From assembly GCA_900466005.1 (NCBI GenBank), contig UEGQ01000008.1, positions 344,436 through 408,435 on the forward strand: a DNA stretch of 64,000 bases, written 5' to 3'. The position numbers and the translations under genes are program-made. The notes beneath the pieces are model-generated. The model ran no database searches. It was given only the letters and a program-made list of their open reading frames with translations, and was not told the DNA's origin. This stretch comes from Hyphomicrobiales bacterium. GTDB lineage: Bacteria > Pseudomonadota > Alphaproteobacteria > Rhizobiales > Rhizobiaceae. Every line of letters starts with the position of its first letter. Position 1 is the stretch's first letter. Of this stretch, positions 33,595 through 42,978 are shown piece after piece.

Positions 33595-36500
33595 TCAAAG
33601 CGAAAGCACGGCCTCGGCGGCAATCCCGTCGACCACGCGCCGGCCGAGCTGGCGCACCCTGACCGCAAGGCTTGCGACCGGGCCGCCGAAATCGCCAATC
33701 TCGTCTGCGGCCGCGTAAGTGTGGTGCGGCACCACCATCTCGACGGTGCGCTTCACCGCGCCGCCGTCGAGGATTTCCAGCCGGTAGCGCTCCTCCGCCT
33801 CGTCGAGCGGGATTTCCGTCGCTTCCCAGTCGTCGGCGTCGATCCGCCCGCGGCGGACCCAGGCGATCTCGATGCTTCCGCCCGCAAGCCTGCGGCCGGC
33901 GAGATGCACCGGCGCGAGCGGCGTCAGCGCCCTGCGTCCGCCGGCAAAGGAAAAGGGCCCGGCCGGCGCCGCAGCCGTTCCGACCGCCTCGGCAATGTAG
34001 TTGAGCGGTCGCCCCGCCTCGTCGGAGGCAAGGCCGACCGGCGGCACCGCCGCGTCGAGCGCGATGACCCGGGCACCCGCCGGTGCGCCTGCGGCCGTCG
34101 CATCCTCGCTGCCGCCGAGCCCGCGCAAGAGGCGCGTCAGCCGCCAGCGGCCGGGAGCGATCTCTTCCGCCCCCGCAAAGCCGATCACCTCCCAGCTTCC
34201 CGCAGCGGAAAGGACGGCAAGCCGGTTGGCGCCGTTCAGCACCGCAAGCGTCGAGGCCGCGGCAAAGCTGCCATGGGCGAGGTCGAGGGTGAGCGTGCGC
34301 GTCCCGTCGAAGCGGCCGGTGACGCCTGCCTGCAGCGGTTCGGCAAGCCGGCCGAGCGTCGCCGGGCGGTCGAGCACCACCCGAAGGGAGTAGCCCTCGT
34401 TCTCGACGGAGGACGAGATCGCGATCCGCCGCCACGGCCGCGCGAAGGCGGCGACGCGGGCGAAGTCCTCGTCCTTTCCCGCCGTGTAGCGCGGCAGATC
34501 GAGGAATTCGACGGCCGGCGCAAAACCGTCCGATGCGGGATTGGGTACGTCACGGCCCGAACCCGCGGCGACCGGCACGGACAGCCCGCCGTCGGCAAGC
34601 TCGCTCAGCGTCAGGCGCCGGGCCGCCCCGTCCTCGCATTCGGAAATCACGAACCGGCCTTCGGGTCCCTCCGCAAAGGCGAGCACATCCCCCGGCATGA
34701 GGGCGAGCGCGTTCGGACCAAGCGCCGTTTCCAGCGTCCGGCGTTCGGCGCGGTGCTGGCGCAGCGTCGCCTCCGCAGCGGCAAGCGCGGTCTCCTCGGA
34801 AAGCGCCGCGGAAAGGTCGAGCGACAGCACCCGGCTGGTTGCCGCCGGCGCCCGTCGCGAGCGCGCGCTCGCCTCGGCATAGTCGGCGGCCGCGTCGTAG
34901 AAGGTGAGGATCGCCTCGCCGGCGAAGTCGCTGTCATGGCCGCGGCGTTCGCGCCAGAGCGGCTCGTCGTCGAGATCGGCAAGCACGTCGACGCGCATCG
35001 CCGGCAGGCTCGCCTCGTCGCGCGAGCGGAAGCGCAGCACGCCACCGTCCTCGATCACGTCGATGCGGAAGGCCTCGGCGAGCGGCTCGATCAGGCTGCG
35101 GGCAGAGGCCACATCCGCCTGCACATAGCCGCCGAGATCGCCCGTCACCGCCGAGACGTCGTAGTCGGCAAAGCCGTGGTCCTCGCAGACCGCCCCGATC
35201 ACGTCGGCGACCGTGCCTGCCCCGAGCCGGCCGTTCAGCCAGTGCCCGGTCCGCCAGTTGCCGCCGTCCGACCAGAGGGAAAGGTTGCCCGGAAACGCCG
35301 GATAGGGCCGCGCGTCCCAGGCCCAGAGATAGATGCGGGCCGGGTCGACCATTCCGGCCGCCGCCGCGATGTCTCCCCAGTGGTCGTAATGGGCCGTGAG
35401 GAACCGCCGCTGCACGGCGTCGGCGCGCAGTCCGCGGGAATGATAGGGCAACCCGCCCTCGGCCGATTTCGGATCGCCGAAGACGTTCGGCTGGTTGGCA
35501 CCGCGGTCGATCGCCGGACAGCCGAGTTCGGTGAACCAGACCGGTTTTTCCCGCGGCGCCCAGGCGGTCGGTGTGGTCTTCTCCACCCCCGCCACCCGGT
35601 CGAAATGCCGGTTCGCCCACCAGCCCTCGATGTCCTTCACCCGGAACGCCCAGGGCTTTGCCGCGGCCCCGTCGGTGATCGGCGTGCGGAGGCGCGCCAC
35701 CCGGTCGGCCGCACTCGCATAGTACCAGTCATAGCCTTCGCCGCCGGCGATCTGGCGGGCCATCGCCGCCGCATCCGCCGCAAGCCGGAAGCCGTCGGGG
35801 TTTTGCGCTACGAGGTCCTCGTCCCGCCAGTCGGAGAGCGGCATGTAGTTGTCGATCCCGACGGCGTCGATCGAAGGCGAGGCCCAGAGCGGGTCGAGAT
35901 GGAAGAAATGGTCGCCGGAACCGTCCGCCGGATGGTAGCCTGAATATTCGCTCCAGTCGGCGCCGTAGGTGATCTCCGTCGCCGGCCCGAGGATCGCGCG
36001 CACGTCGCCGGCAAGGGCCGCAAGCGCCCCGACGAAGGGAAAGGCCCCGGTCTCGTCTCGGACCGTCGTCAGCCCCTTCAGTTCCGAGCCGATCAGGAAG
36101 GCGTCGACGCCGCCCGCCGCCTTCGCGAGCAGCGCACAGTGCAGTACCATGCGGCGATAGCCCTCGTCAGCGCCGTGCCATGTAACGGTCTCGCCAGAAA
36201 CGGTGAAATCCGCCGCGGTCGCCGCGCCGCAGAAGGCCGCGATGGCCGTTCCTGCCGCCGCCGTCCGGTCGGTGGCCGGGGGACAGGTGATCCGTCCGCG
36301 CCAGGGATAGGCCGCCTGCTCCGCCCCGCCATGGGGGTCCGGCAGGCCGTTGCCGGCCGGAATGTCCATCATCATGAGCGGATAGAGCGTCACCTTCAGC
36401 CCGCGCGCCGCAAGGTCGCGGATCGCCTCGATGACGCTCTCGTCGCTCGGCGTGCCGCCATAGGCCGGGCCGCCGTCGTGCAGCGAGACGACATGCGCCG

Positions 36501-37422
36501 CGCTGCGACCGATGCCCGCAACCCGCCAGGGCCGGCTCTCGCCGCTTCGCGCGGCGACTTCCACGCCCGGCACAACCCGGCATTCCCCTGCCCTCAAGTC
36601 CGTGCCGAACCAGGTGACGACCAGCGCCACGCTTTCGAGATTGGGACAGAGCGCCTGCAATTCGTCGATCGAGGCCTGCCAGTCGGTCTCCGCCGTCAGC
36701 GTGTTGCGGTTGAGGATGCGGGCGCTGCCCTCGCCCGTCGTCTCGCGGACGGCGACACCCGCATAGCCGTGTTCGGTCGCGCCGGGGATCACGTTCACCG
36801 CGCGGATCTGCCTCTCCAGCGTGCCGACCGGCCGCATCACCTCGAACTGCAGGAGCGGAATACGGTTGCCGAAATCGTCGAGCGGCAGCCGTTCGAAGAC
36901 GACATAGGCGAGCCCGCGATAGGCCGGTGCCCGGCCCTCGCCCTGCTTCGCCTCGATCAGCGGATCGGGAAGCTGGGTCATGCTTCCCACATGGACGCGC
37001 ATCTCGACCTCGGTCAGGTCGAGTTCCTGTCCGTCCGCCCAGACCCGCCTGACACCGGCGACCGGCCCTTCGCAGAGCCCGACCGCGAGATTGGCGAAAT
37101 AGCGATAGCTCTTCACCCGCGTGCCGCCGGCCTTGCCGCCGGTCCGCTCGGTCGTTGCTTCCTCCTCGAAGCGCGTCGCCCAGATCAGCGTGCCGCCGAT
37201 CCGCGTCGTGCCGTAGACGCGCGGGATCGCCGTACCCTCGCTCGCGCCGGGGAGCCTTGCGGTCGAAAGCCGCGCACCGCTGACGGTGCTCGTCCCCGAA
37301 AGCAGCGCCCGGTCGAGCGCATTGCCGGCGAGCGCCCCGGCGGCGCGGCCGAGAACCGCCCCGAGCGGTCCGAAGATACCGCCGACGGCGGCACCCGCCG
37401 CCTGGAACAGAAGTGTGGCCAT
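33595..37422 (-). CDS. GTA gp15, TIM-barrel host-interaction/tail protein
   Basis: 1275 residues. The N-terminal region (GAAVGGIFGPLGAVLGRAAG) is followed by the part with EQIRAVNVIPGATE-type baseplate motifs (here RAVNVIPGATEHGY). A central glycoside-hydrolase-like TIM barrel (about 430-700, with GADWSEYSGY, VGIDNYMPLSDW and KPVWFTELGCPA) is typical of GTA gp15. The rest is phage tail/host-specificity type. It forms the tail tip and likely contacts the recipient cell. The start overlaps none but is 3 bases downstream of the gp14 stop, showing tight coupling. Full length. Confidence 0.93.
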   Translation of the reverse strand: MATLLFQAAGAAVGGIFGPLGAVLGRAAGALAGNALDRALLSGTSTVSGARLSTARLPGASEGTAIPRVYGTTRIGGTLIWATRFEEEATTERTGGKAGGTRVKSYRYFANLAVGLCEGPVAGVRRVWADGQELDLTEVEMRVHVGSMTQLPDPLIEAKQGEGRAPAYRGLAYVVFERLPLDDFGNRIPLLQFEVMRPVGTLERQIRAVNVIPGATEHGYAGVAVRETTGEGSARILNRNTLTAETDWQASIDELQALCPNLESVALVVTWFGTDLRAGECRVVPGVEVAARSGESRPWRVAGIGRSAAHVVSLHDGGPAYGGTPSDESVIEAIRDLAARGLKVTLYPLMMMDIPAGNGLPDPHGGAEQAAYPWRGRITCPPATDRTAAAGTAIAAFCGAATAADFTVSGETVTWHGADEGYRRMVLHCALLAKAAGGVDAFLIGSELKGLTTVRDETGAFPFVGALAALAGDVRAILGPATEITYGADWSEYSGYHPADGSGDHFFHLDPLWASPSIDAVGIDNYMPLSDWRDEDLVAQNPDGFRLAADAAAMARQIAGGEGYDWYYASAADRVARLRTPITDGAAAKPWAFRVKDIEGWWANRHFDRVAGVEKTTPTAWAPREKPVWFTELGCPAIDRGANQPNVFGDPKSAEGGLPYHSRGLRADAVQRRFLTAHYDHWGDIAAAAGMVDPARIYLWAWDARPYPAFPGNLSLWSDGGNWRTGHWLNGRLGAGTVADVIGAVCEDHGFADYDVSAVTGDLGGYVQADVASARSLIEPLAEAFRIDVIEDGGVLRFRSRDEASLPAMRVDVLADLDDEPLWRERRGHDSDFAGEAILTFYDAAADYAEASARSRRAPAATSRVLSLDLSAALSEETALAAAEATLRQHRAERRTLETALGPNALALMPGDVLAFAEGPEGRFVISECEDGAARRLTLSELADGGLSVPVAAGSGRDVPNPASDGFAPAVEFLDLPRYTAGKDEDFARVAAFARPWRRIAISSSVENEGYSLRVVLDRPATLGRLAEPLQAGVTGRFDGTRTLTLDLAHGSFAAASTLAVLNGANRLAVLSAAGSWEVIGFAGAEEIAPGRWRLTRLLRGLGGSEDATAAGAPAGARVIALDAAVPPVGLASDEAGRPLNYIAEAVGTAAAPAGPFSFAGGRRALTPLAPVHLAGRRLAGGSIEIAWVRRGRIDADDWEATEIPLDEAEERYRLEILDGGAVKRTVEMVVPHHTYAAADEIGDFGGPVASLAVRVRQLGRRVVDGIAAEAVLSL

Positions 37423-37425
37423 GCC

Positions 37426-37860
37426 TCACCTTTCCGGAAAACGATAGATGCCGGCGATCCGCCGTGCCCACGCAGGCGCAAGCGGCGAGCGCACCACGCC
37501 CGCCTGCTCGTAGGCGTGGATGAAGCGACCAGATGCGCCGAGAATCCCGGCGTGCTTTGCCGAAAACTGCGGCCGGAAGCGGAAGAGCACGAGGTCACCC
37601 GGCACCGCGTTGCCGAGATCCTGCACGCCCGAGAAATGCCGCTCGGCCGCCGCCGTCAGCCGGTCCTCGCCGCTCCGCTCCGCCCAGTCTGGCGCATACG
37701 GCGGCGGCACCTCCGGCTCGTCGCCGTAGAGCTCGCGCCACACCCCGCGCACCAGCCCGAGACAGTCGCAGCCGACGCCGCGGAGCGACGCCTGGTGCCG
37801 GTAGGGCGTGCCGATCCAGCCCTCGGCGCAGGCGAGCGCCGCGTCGGTGATCGAAGACAT
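37426..37860 (-). CDS. GTA gp14, NlpC/P60-type cell-wall peptidase
   Basis: 144 residues. Catalytic Cys33 lies in CDCLGLVRGV and the His in AKHAGIL (His103), with FIHAYE following: the NlpC/P60 papain-like triad. In RcGTA the homologue is part of the baseplate and cuts peptidoglycan during DNA entry. It sits between gp13 and gp15 in the standard GTA order, 15 bases after the gp13 stop. Confidence 0.93.
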   Translation of the reverse strand: MSSITDAALACAEGWIGTPYRHQASLRGVGCDCLGLVRGVWRELYGDEPEVPPPYAPDWAERSGEDRLTAAAERHFSGVQDLGNAVPGDLVLFRFRPQFSAKHAGILGASGRFIHAYEQAGVVRSPLAPAWARRIAGIYRFPER

Positions 37861-37875
37861 GGGGCCTCTCCTCGG

Positions 37876-38754
37876 CTAGTCGAACAGCGGGCTGCCGTCG
37901 TGCAGGCTCTCGCCGCTCACGTAGGAATAGGCGAAGTCGCTGCCGGGCATGTGCGGAAAACCTTGAAAATTCAGCGCGTTGTCGAACTTGTCCCGGCAGG
38001 TGGAAAAGGCCTTGTCGCAGCCGACCGACACCGTCACCGCGTCTCCCGCCGCGGGCAGCGCCGAAAGCGGCAGCCAGAGCGACAGCGCCGTGCCGCCCGC
38101 CACCGCCCGGCTTTCCTCGACGAGGGCCGTCGTCCCGTCAGCAAGCGTCAGGCTGCCGAGCCGGAAATACGCGTCGGCGAAGGCTTCGAGCCCGCTTACC
38201 AGCAGCCGGTCGCGGGCGGACACCGCCGTCACCACGGCTTGCGCCCGCCGTCCGGGCGCCGCAAGATCGACGCCGCAGCGCCGGTCGCCGAGGGTCGCGT
38301 CGCAGCGGCGGTTGTAGATCCGCCCCGTCTCCTGCGAGAGCCGATGGGCGAAGCTTCGGAGTTCCGCGGTGAACGCGCCCGCCGCGCGCGAGACCTCGCC
38401 GATCTCCTGCACCTTCAGGAGCAGCGCTCCGTCCGGCGCCTGCCAGTTCACCTTGAAGACCTCGACCCGCGCGCCGTCATAGCGCCCGGCGCCTAAGTCC
38501 GCCTCCGTCACCGCCTCGCTCGAAAAGCCGCCGGTCACCTCGCTCGCGGGTGCCGCCAGCCCCTTTTCCTCGCGCATCTCGCTCGCCTCAAATCCGCTCG
38601 CCGCCTGGTAGCGCGTACCGGCGACGTCGAGCGCCTCGTCATGGTCGGTGAAGCCGAGCACCACGCCGTCGCGCCGCGTCACCCGCCAGCAATGGCAGAG
38701 CGTCGTCGCGTCGCCTGCAAGATGCGCGGCAAGAGCCGGCGAAATCGCTCTCAT
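37876..38754 (-). CDS. GTA gp13, DUF2163 baseplate-hub protein
   Basis: 292 residues. The C-terminal part has the family signature VGCDKAFSTCRDKF and then NFQGFPHMPG, and Cys-rich motifs YNRRCDATLGDRRCG and TLCHCW precede it (DUF2163/phage_BR0599). In RcGTA it forms part of the baseplate megatron and binds an iron-sulfur cluster; the Cys pattern here is compatible. The start overlaps the gp12 stop by 4 bases (ATGA). Confidence 0.92.
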   Translation of the reverse strand: MRAISPALAAHLAGDATTLCHCWRVTRRDGVVLGFTDHDEALDVAGTRYQAASGFEASEMREEKGLAAPASEVTGGFSSEAVTEADLGAGRYDGARVEVFKVNWQAPDGALLLKVQEIGEVSRAAGAFTAELRSFAHRLSQETGRIYNRRCDATLGDRRCGVDLAAPGRRAQAVVTAVSARDRLLVSGLEAFADAYFRLGSLTLADGTTALVEESRAVAGGTALSLWLPLSALPAAGDAVTVSVGCDKAFSTCRDKFDNALNFQGFPHMPGSDFAYSYVSGESLHDGSPLFD

Positions 38755-39383
38755 GGCAGCACCTCGATCAGCGGGATCGCCGGAATGCGCCCGGCATTGA
38801 AAGCTTCGAGGTTCACCTCGATCCGGTCGATGTCGAAGCGCACCGGCACGTCGAATTCGAAGCCGGCCGTCACCCGGACGCCGGGGGCCGGCGCCTCCGC
38901 GAAAGCCACGATCCCGGTCGCCGCATCGCAGGCGACGCCCGCCCCCGCTTGCGCCCCGCCGATCCCGACGAGAACGGTCCCGGCGACCGGCTTTTCGATC
39001 CGCCGCCGCCATTCCCCGCCGGCATCACCGTAGGTCTTCTGAAGCGGAAACGTCCGCGTCTCGCCGTCGCCCGTGCCGATCTCCTGGTCGAAGGCGGTGA
39101 TCGCCGCACCCGGCGGGCCGGAGCGGTGGTCGAGCGGATCGCGGAAGCGGAAGCCGTGGAGCGCGCCGCTGCGCGCCTCGAAGAAGGCGAGCACGTCGTA
39201 GAGATCGCCCACCGAACGGATGCCGGAGCCGGCGTCGTAGCGCCTGCGCGAATTGCGCCAGCGGGCGTTTCGCGCCTCGCGCCCGTTGGAAAGGCTGGTG
39301 ATGTCGACGCGCCTCTCCGGCCCGCCGCTCGTCGAGAGCGAAAGCCGCATCGGGAAGCGCACCTCGTGAAATCCGCCGGCCAT
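38751..39383 (-). CDS. GTA gp12, DUF2460 distal tail protein
   Basis: 210 residues starting MAGGFHEVRFPMRLSLSTSG. It has the DUF2460 landmarks RRRYDAGSGIRSVGDLYDVL, FRFRDPLDHRS and FPLQKTYGD. It is the distal tail/baseplate ring protein of the particle. Position between the tape measure gene and gp13 is canonical. Confidence 0.92.
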   Translation of the reverse strand: MAGGFHEVRFPMRLSLSTSGGPERRVDITSLSNGREARNARWRNSRRRYDAGSGIRSVGDLYDVLAFFEARSGALHGFRFRDPLDHRSGPPGAAITAFDQEIGTGDGETRTFPLQKTYGDAGGEWRRRIEKPVAGTVLVGIGGAQAGAGVACDAATGIVAFAEAPAPGVRVTAGFEFDVPVRFDIDRIEVNLEAFNAGRIPAIPLIEVLP

Positions 39384-39417
39384 CCTCTCCTCCCTGTCAT
39401 ATCATCGAGACTTGGTA

Positions 39418-39993
39418 TCAGAGGTTCCGCCGGCCCCGCGCAACGCTGCGCGCCAGCATGGCGGTCACCTGTCCTTCGCTCTTGCGGAAGCTCTCGGCAT
39501 CGCTCGCCGTCACGTTGAAGACGATCTGCGTCGTGCCGCCGCCGCCCGAAACACCGAGCGTGCCGTCGGGCCCGCGCTTCAGCGGCAGTACCGCCTCCGT
39601 GCCCGCCTCGCCCATCAGCCCGAGGTCGCCGCCCATCGGAAAATAGGTCGGCGCCGAGACGACCCCGCCTGCGGCGAACGGCGTCACCCGCCCCGGCACG
39701 CCGCCGTCGGCAAAGGCGAAGAGCGAGCCGAGCCCGTTTGCAAGCCCCGCCGTCAACTGCGACATGAGCGTGTCGAGCGGCTTCAGCCCGGCCGACAGCG
39801 CAACCCCCGCCAGCCGTTCGCCGACGGCCTTGAGCGTGTCCTCGAGCCCCTTGCCGCCGAGGGTGGCGCTCTTCAGCGCCCCGGTCAGCGCCGCGCCGAA
39901 GCCCTGCGAACGCCGCTCCAGATCGTCCAGCACGCCGATCGCCGCCGACGCATCGAGCGAAAGCCCGAAGGTCACCGTCTCATCCTCGTTCAT
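39418..39993 (-). CDS. GTA gp11, tail tape measure protein
   Basis: 191 residues from ATG 39993 (a GTG at 39996 is the alternative). It begins MNEDETVTFGLSLDAS, has a helical middle (DTLKAVGERLAGVALSAGLK), and the tape-measure C-terminal signature ADGGVPGRVTPFAAGGVV with GEAGTEAVLPLKRG. It is short, as usual for GTAs, in agreement with a short tail. The start overlaps the gp10.1 stop by one base, and GAGGAGACGAGG lies upstream. Confidence 0.9.
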   Translation of the reverse strand: MNEDETVTFGLSLDASAAIGVLDDLERRSQGFGAALTGALKSATLGGKGLEDTLKAVGERLAGVALSAGLKPLDTLMSQLTAGLANGLGSLFAFADGGVPGRVTPFAAGGVVSAPTYFPMGGDLGLMGEAGTEAVLPLKRGPDGTLGVSGGGGTTQIVFNVTASDAESFRKSEGQVTAMLARSVARGRRNL

Positions 39994-40160
39994 CACCTCG
40001 TCTCCTCATCGGGAAAGCGGCGCATCAGCGCCTCCAGCCCGCCGCGCACGAGCCGGGGAGCGGCCGGCGCGAAGGCGCCGGTCGCGGCGGCGAACTCGCG
40101 GGGCGAGAGCCGCCAGAAATCGTCGGGATCGAGCCGCAGGAGGCCAAGGCCGGCATGCAT
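39993..40160 (-). CDS. GTA gp10.1, tail assembly chaperone (start uncertain)
   Basis: 55 residues from ATG 40160: MHAGLGLLRLDPDDFWRLSP and onward to FPDEETR. The GLGLLRL and FWRLSPREFAAA pattern is that of the rcc01693-type phage tail assembly chaperone. Homologues usually start a few residues earlier, with FPWxAAM; here AFPWRAAM is in frame immediately before the ATG, but no ATG, GTG or TTG precedes it. Either the start is non-canonical or a shortened form is made. It lies between gp10 and gp11 as in other GTAs. Confidence 0.72.
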   Translation of the reverse strand: MHAGLGLLRLDPDDFWRLSPREFAAATGAFAPAAPRLVRGGLEALMRRFPDEETR

Positions 40161-40219
40161 CGCCGCCCGCCAGGGAAAGGCGACCGGCGCGGCCCTCTCC
40201 GTCCCCTCGCCTGCGGCTC

Positions 40220-40576
40220 TCAGCGCTCCGGGCGTGTGGCCTCCTCGTCGAGGAAGGTCGCCGTCAGCAGGTCGCGGACGAGCGCCGCCGTCGCGCTGAC
40301 GCCGCCGTCGATCGCCATTTCGGCCACCTCCTCGTCGGAGAAGCGGTTGCCGCCGCCGCGAAGCCCCGCGCCAATGATGCGGATCAGGTCCTCCGCCTTC
40401 AGCTTCCCCTCGGAAAACCGTCCGGCGAGGCCGGCGAGGCTTTCCGCCTTAAAGGCCGTCTCCAGTTCGGCGAGCGCGCCGAGCGTCAGGCAGAGAATGC
40501 GCCTTTCGCCGTCGATCATCGCCTCGACCTCGCCGCGGTGGCGGTTCGCCCGCCGGACCGTCACGCCCGCCCCCAT
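40220..40576 (-). CDS. GTA gp10 family protein
   Basis: 118 residues. The pattern DGERRILCLTLGALAELE, ESLAGLAGRFSEG and DLIRIIGAGLRGGG is that of the gene transfer agent family protein (GTA gp10), a tail tube/chaperone-like component. The start codon overlaps the gp9 stop by one base. The C-terminus ends EEATRPER just before the chaperone gene. Confidence 0.9.
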   Translation of the reverse strand: MGAGVTVRRANRHRGEVEAMIDGERRILCLTLGALAELETAFKAESLAGLAGRFSEGKLKAEDLIRIIGAGLRGGGNRFSDEEVAEMAIDGGVSATAALVRDLLTATFLDEEATRPER

Positions 40577-40983
40577 CAGAGCGCCCCGAAGGAAAGCTGG
40601 CCCGCCGATTCGAGCGCGAGGTCGAAGGTCAGTTCCCCGTCATGGGCGCCGGCATATTCGAGCGCGGTGATCTGGAAGGGGCCGGAAACCGTCCCGAAAT
40701 CGGGGATCACCACCTGCCAGGCGAGGATCGTGCCGTCGAAAAAGGCCGCCCGCACCAGCGCGTCGGAGGTCTGGTCCTTGAAGAGCCCGCTGCCGGAGAG
40801 CGACGCCCTCTGCACGCCCGCACCGCCGAGCAGCTCGCGCCAGCGCCCGGCGCTCTCGGCATCGGTCACGTCGACGGTCTCGGCGTTGAAGGCGAGCTTC
40901 TTCGACCGCAACCCCGCCACCGTCGCATACCCGCCGCCGTCATGGACCTTCAACAGCAGGTCCTTGCCCTTCTGTGCCACCAT
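40576..40983 (-). CDS. GTA gp9, major tail protein (TP901-1 type)
   Basis: 135 residues, with a start preceded by AAAGGAACGAGG. The motifs GKDLLLKVHDGGGYATVAGL, TVDVTDAESAGRWRELL and VIPDFGTVSGPFQIT identify the phage major tail (tube) protein of the TP901-1 family, which stacks to form the tail tube. In normal GTA order it follows gp8 directly; here 2.0 kb of foreign sequence, including a plus-strand MFS gene, separates them, so it may need its own promoter or read-through. Confidence 0.92.
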   Translation of the reverse strand: MVAQKGKDLLLKVHDGGGYATVAGLRSKKLAFNAETVDVTDAESAGRWRELLGGAGVQRASLSGSGLFKDQTSDALVRAAFFDGTILAWQVVIPDFGTVSGPFQITALEYAGAHDGELTFDLALESAGQLSFGAL

Positions 40984-41040
40984 GGCCTCGTTCCTTTCGG
41001 TTGTTGGATTGTCGCGGGGGGAGGCACCACGCTAACCGCC

Positions 41041-41442
41041 GTCATGCCGGGCTCGACCCGGCACCCAGTCGCGCGATGTCCATCGCGCGGGGAGACTCCC
41101 CGCTTTCAGCGGACATGCATTCTTTCGGCTCGCCGACGCTCATCGGCTGGATCCCGGATCAAGTCCGGGATAACGACGGGCGGCCCTGTTAGGGACAAAC
41201 GGCGCCGGCCTCCCCCTCTCTCCCGGCGGGAGAGAAAGCGATTTCGGCGTCCTAGGCCGAAGGCGTAAGTGCCGGAAATCGCAGGTGAGGGAGAAACCCG
41301 TCATCCGTTCTACTCCACGTCCTTACTGCCCCTCACCCTGACCCTCTCCCCGCAAGCGGGGCGAGGGAACGGCCGACGGCGGTGCCACATGTCCCTTCCC
41401 CCGCCCGCGGGGAGAAGGTGGCGGCAGCCGGATGAGGGGCAA
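41041..41442. repeat. Cluster of palindromic repeats (types E, C, B)
   Basis: Three different units lie in tandem. Type E is at 41041-41181, with the palindrome ATGCCGGGCTCGACCCGGCA. Type C is at about 41210-41295, with outer arms GCGATTTC (41238-41245) and GAAATCGC (41275-41282). Type B is at about 41333-41442. They fill most of the gap between gp9 and the MFS gene. A second type C copy in the same orientation lies on the far side of the MFS gene (42795-42880). Confidence 0.75.
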
Positions 41443-41574
41443 TCCTGTCAGGTGCGCACGGCCCCGGCGTTCCCAGCCCGGGCAAAACAAACCCGCACCC
41501 CTCGACAATTACAGCTTCCGCTTGCACCGCCCGTCCTCTATGGTCGCGGCAGTCTTCCCGCCCGCCGGTTCTCC

Positions 41575-42777
41575 ATGTCCCTTTCCGCCTCGCTCCGTTC
41601 GCCCCGCACCGGGCTCGTCGCCCTGCTGTCGGTCACCCAGATCGTCGGCTGGGGCACCAGTTTCGAAATGCCGGGCGTGCTCGGACGTCCGATCGCCGCC
41701 GGCCTCGGGCTTGCGAACGAGGTCGTCTTCCTCGGCCTCACCGTGATGATGCTGACCATGGCCGCCGCCGGCCCCTGGACGGGCCGGCTCATCGAGCGCC
41801 ATGGGGCGGCGCGCATCCTTGCCGCCGGCTCCGCACTCCTCGGTCTCGGCCTCCTCGGCCTCAGCCTCTGCCAGGGTGTCGCCGGCTATTTCGCCGCCTG
41901 GCTGGTGCTCGGCCTCGGCGGCGCCTTCGGCCTTTCGGTGCCGACCTATGCCGCCGTCGTCGAGCGGGAGGGCGCGAACGCCAAGCGCAGCATCGGCGTG
42001 CTGATGATCTTCACCGGCCTCTCGTCGGCCGTCTGCTGGCCGCTCCTCGGCCTCCTCGAACAGCAATACGGCTGGCGAATCACCCTGCAGCTTGCCGCCG
42101 CCTTCCATCTTCTCGTCTGCCTGCCGGCGCATCTCTTCCTGCTGCCGCAGCCCGCCGCCCGCAGCGCCGCCGAAGCCGCCGCCGCGCGGGCCGAACCGTT
42201 GCCGCTCGGAGAGCGCGAGGCGCGGCTCGCCTTCCTGCTGATCGCGCTTGCGATCACCCTCGTCACCCTCGTCAGCTTCGGGGTGTCGCCGTCGCTGATC
42301 CGCATGCTCGAACTCTCCGGAGCCACGCCCATGCTCGCCTTGCAGCTCGGGTCGCTGCGCGCGGTCTTCGGCATCACCGCCCGCGTGGTCGATCTCATGC
42401 TCGGGCCGCGCAGCTCGCCGCTCACGACCTTCCTCGCCGGCCTCGGCCTGATTGCCGTGTCCATGGTTGTCCTGCTTCTCTTCGGCGGTGCGGGTCCGGC
42501 GATCGTCTTCGTCATCCTCTACGGCTTCGGCACCGGCGTCGTCACCGTCGCCCGGGCGCTGATGCCGCTCGTCTTCTTCTCGCCGGACCGCTTCGCCCGC
42601 CAGTCGGCGCGGCTTTCCCTGCCGCAGAACCTTGCGAGCGCCGCAGCCCCGGTGCTGATGACCGCCGTCCTCGACCGGCAGGGGCTCACCGCCGTCATCC
42701 TTCTCTGCCTCGGGCTTTCGGTCGCGGCCCTCCTCGCCGTCGTTCTGCTCGCCCGCATCGCCCGCCGGGCACGGTGA
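41575..42777 (+). CDS. MFS transporter inserted in the GTA cluster
   Basis: 400 residues from ATG 41575 (MSLSASLRSPRTGLVALLSV). Twelve hydrophobic segments; the opening VTQIVGWGTSFEMPGVLG and the loop GRLIERHGAARILAAG after TM2 are typical of MFS exporters. The substrate is unknown. It is on the strand opposite to every GTA gene, lies between gp8 and gp9, and is bounded by palindromic repeats, two of which (41210-41295, 42795-42880) are direct copies. Codon use is the same as the host's. An ORF extension to 41269 runs through repeat DNA and is rejected. Confidence 0.85.
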   Translation: MSLSASLRSPRTGLVALLSVTQIVGWGTSFEMPGVLGRPIAAGLGLANEVVFLGLTVMMLTMAAAGPWTGRLIERHGAARILAAGSALLGLGLLGLSLCQGVAGYFAAWLVLGLGGAFGLSVPTYAAVVEREGANAKRSIGVLMIFTGLSSAVCWPLLGLLEQQYGWRITLQLAAAFHLLVCLPAHLFLLPQPAARSAAEAAAARAEPLPLGEREARLAFLLIALAITLVTLVSFGVSPSLIRMLELSGATPMLALQLGSLRAVFGITARVVDLMLGPRSSPLTTFLAGLGLIAVSMVVLLLFGGAGPAIVFVILYGFGTGVVTVARALMPLVFFSPDRFARQSARLSLPQNLASAAAPVLMTAVLDRQGLTAVILLCLGLSVAALLAVVLLARIARRAR

Positions 42778-42794
42778 GGGATGCACCACGCCAG

Positions 42795-42978
42795 CCGCTC
42801 CTCTCCCCTCGAGGGAGAGGAAGCGATTTCGGCATCTTAGGCCGAAGGCGTAAGTGCCAGAAATCGCAGGTGAGGGGGACATCCGTGTAACGCCCCCCCT
42901 CGCGTGGAATTTCTAACACTTAGCTTTCAGCTAAGATGTTGAAATTCCATTCTCCCCCACCGAGGGGGAGAAAAGGTC
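42795..42978. repeat. Two type C palindromic repeats in opposite orientation
   Basis: The first (42795-42880) has arms around GCGATTTC and GAAATCGC and is a direct copy of the unit at 41210-41295. The second (about 42895-42978) has arms GGAATTTC and GAAATTCC around the inner hairpin CTTAGCT-TTC-AGCTAAG (42919-42935). They separate the MFS gene from gp8. Confidence 0.75.

Noticed and set aside
33347..34435. A 362-codon minus-strand frame covering the end of gp15 and the holin-like gene
   Set aside because: Only its last 72 codons, from ATG 33565, are a plausible protein; the rest is an alternative frame of gp15.
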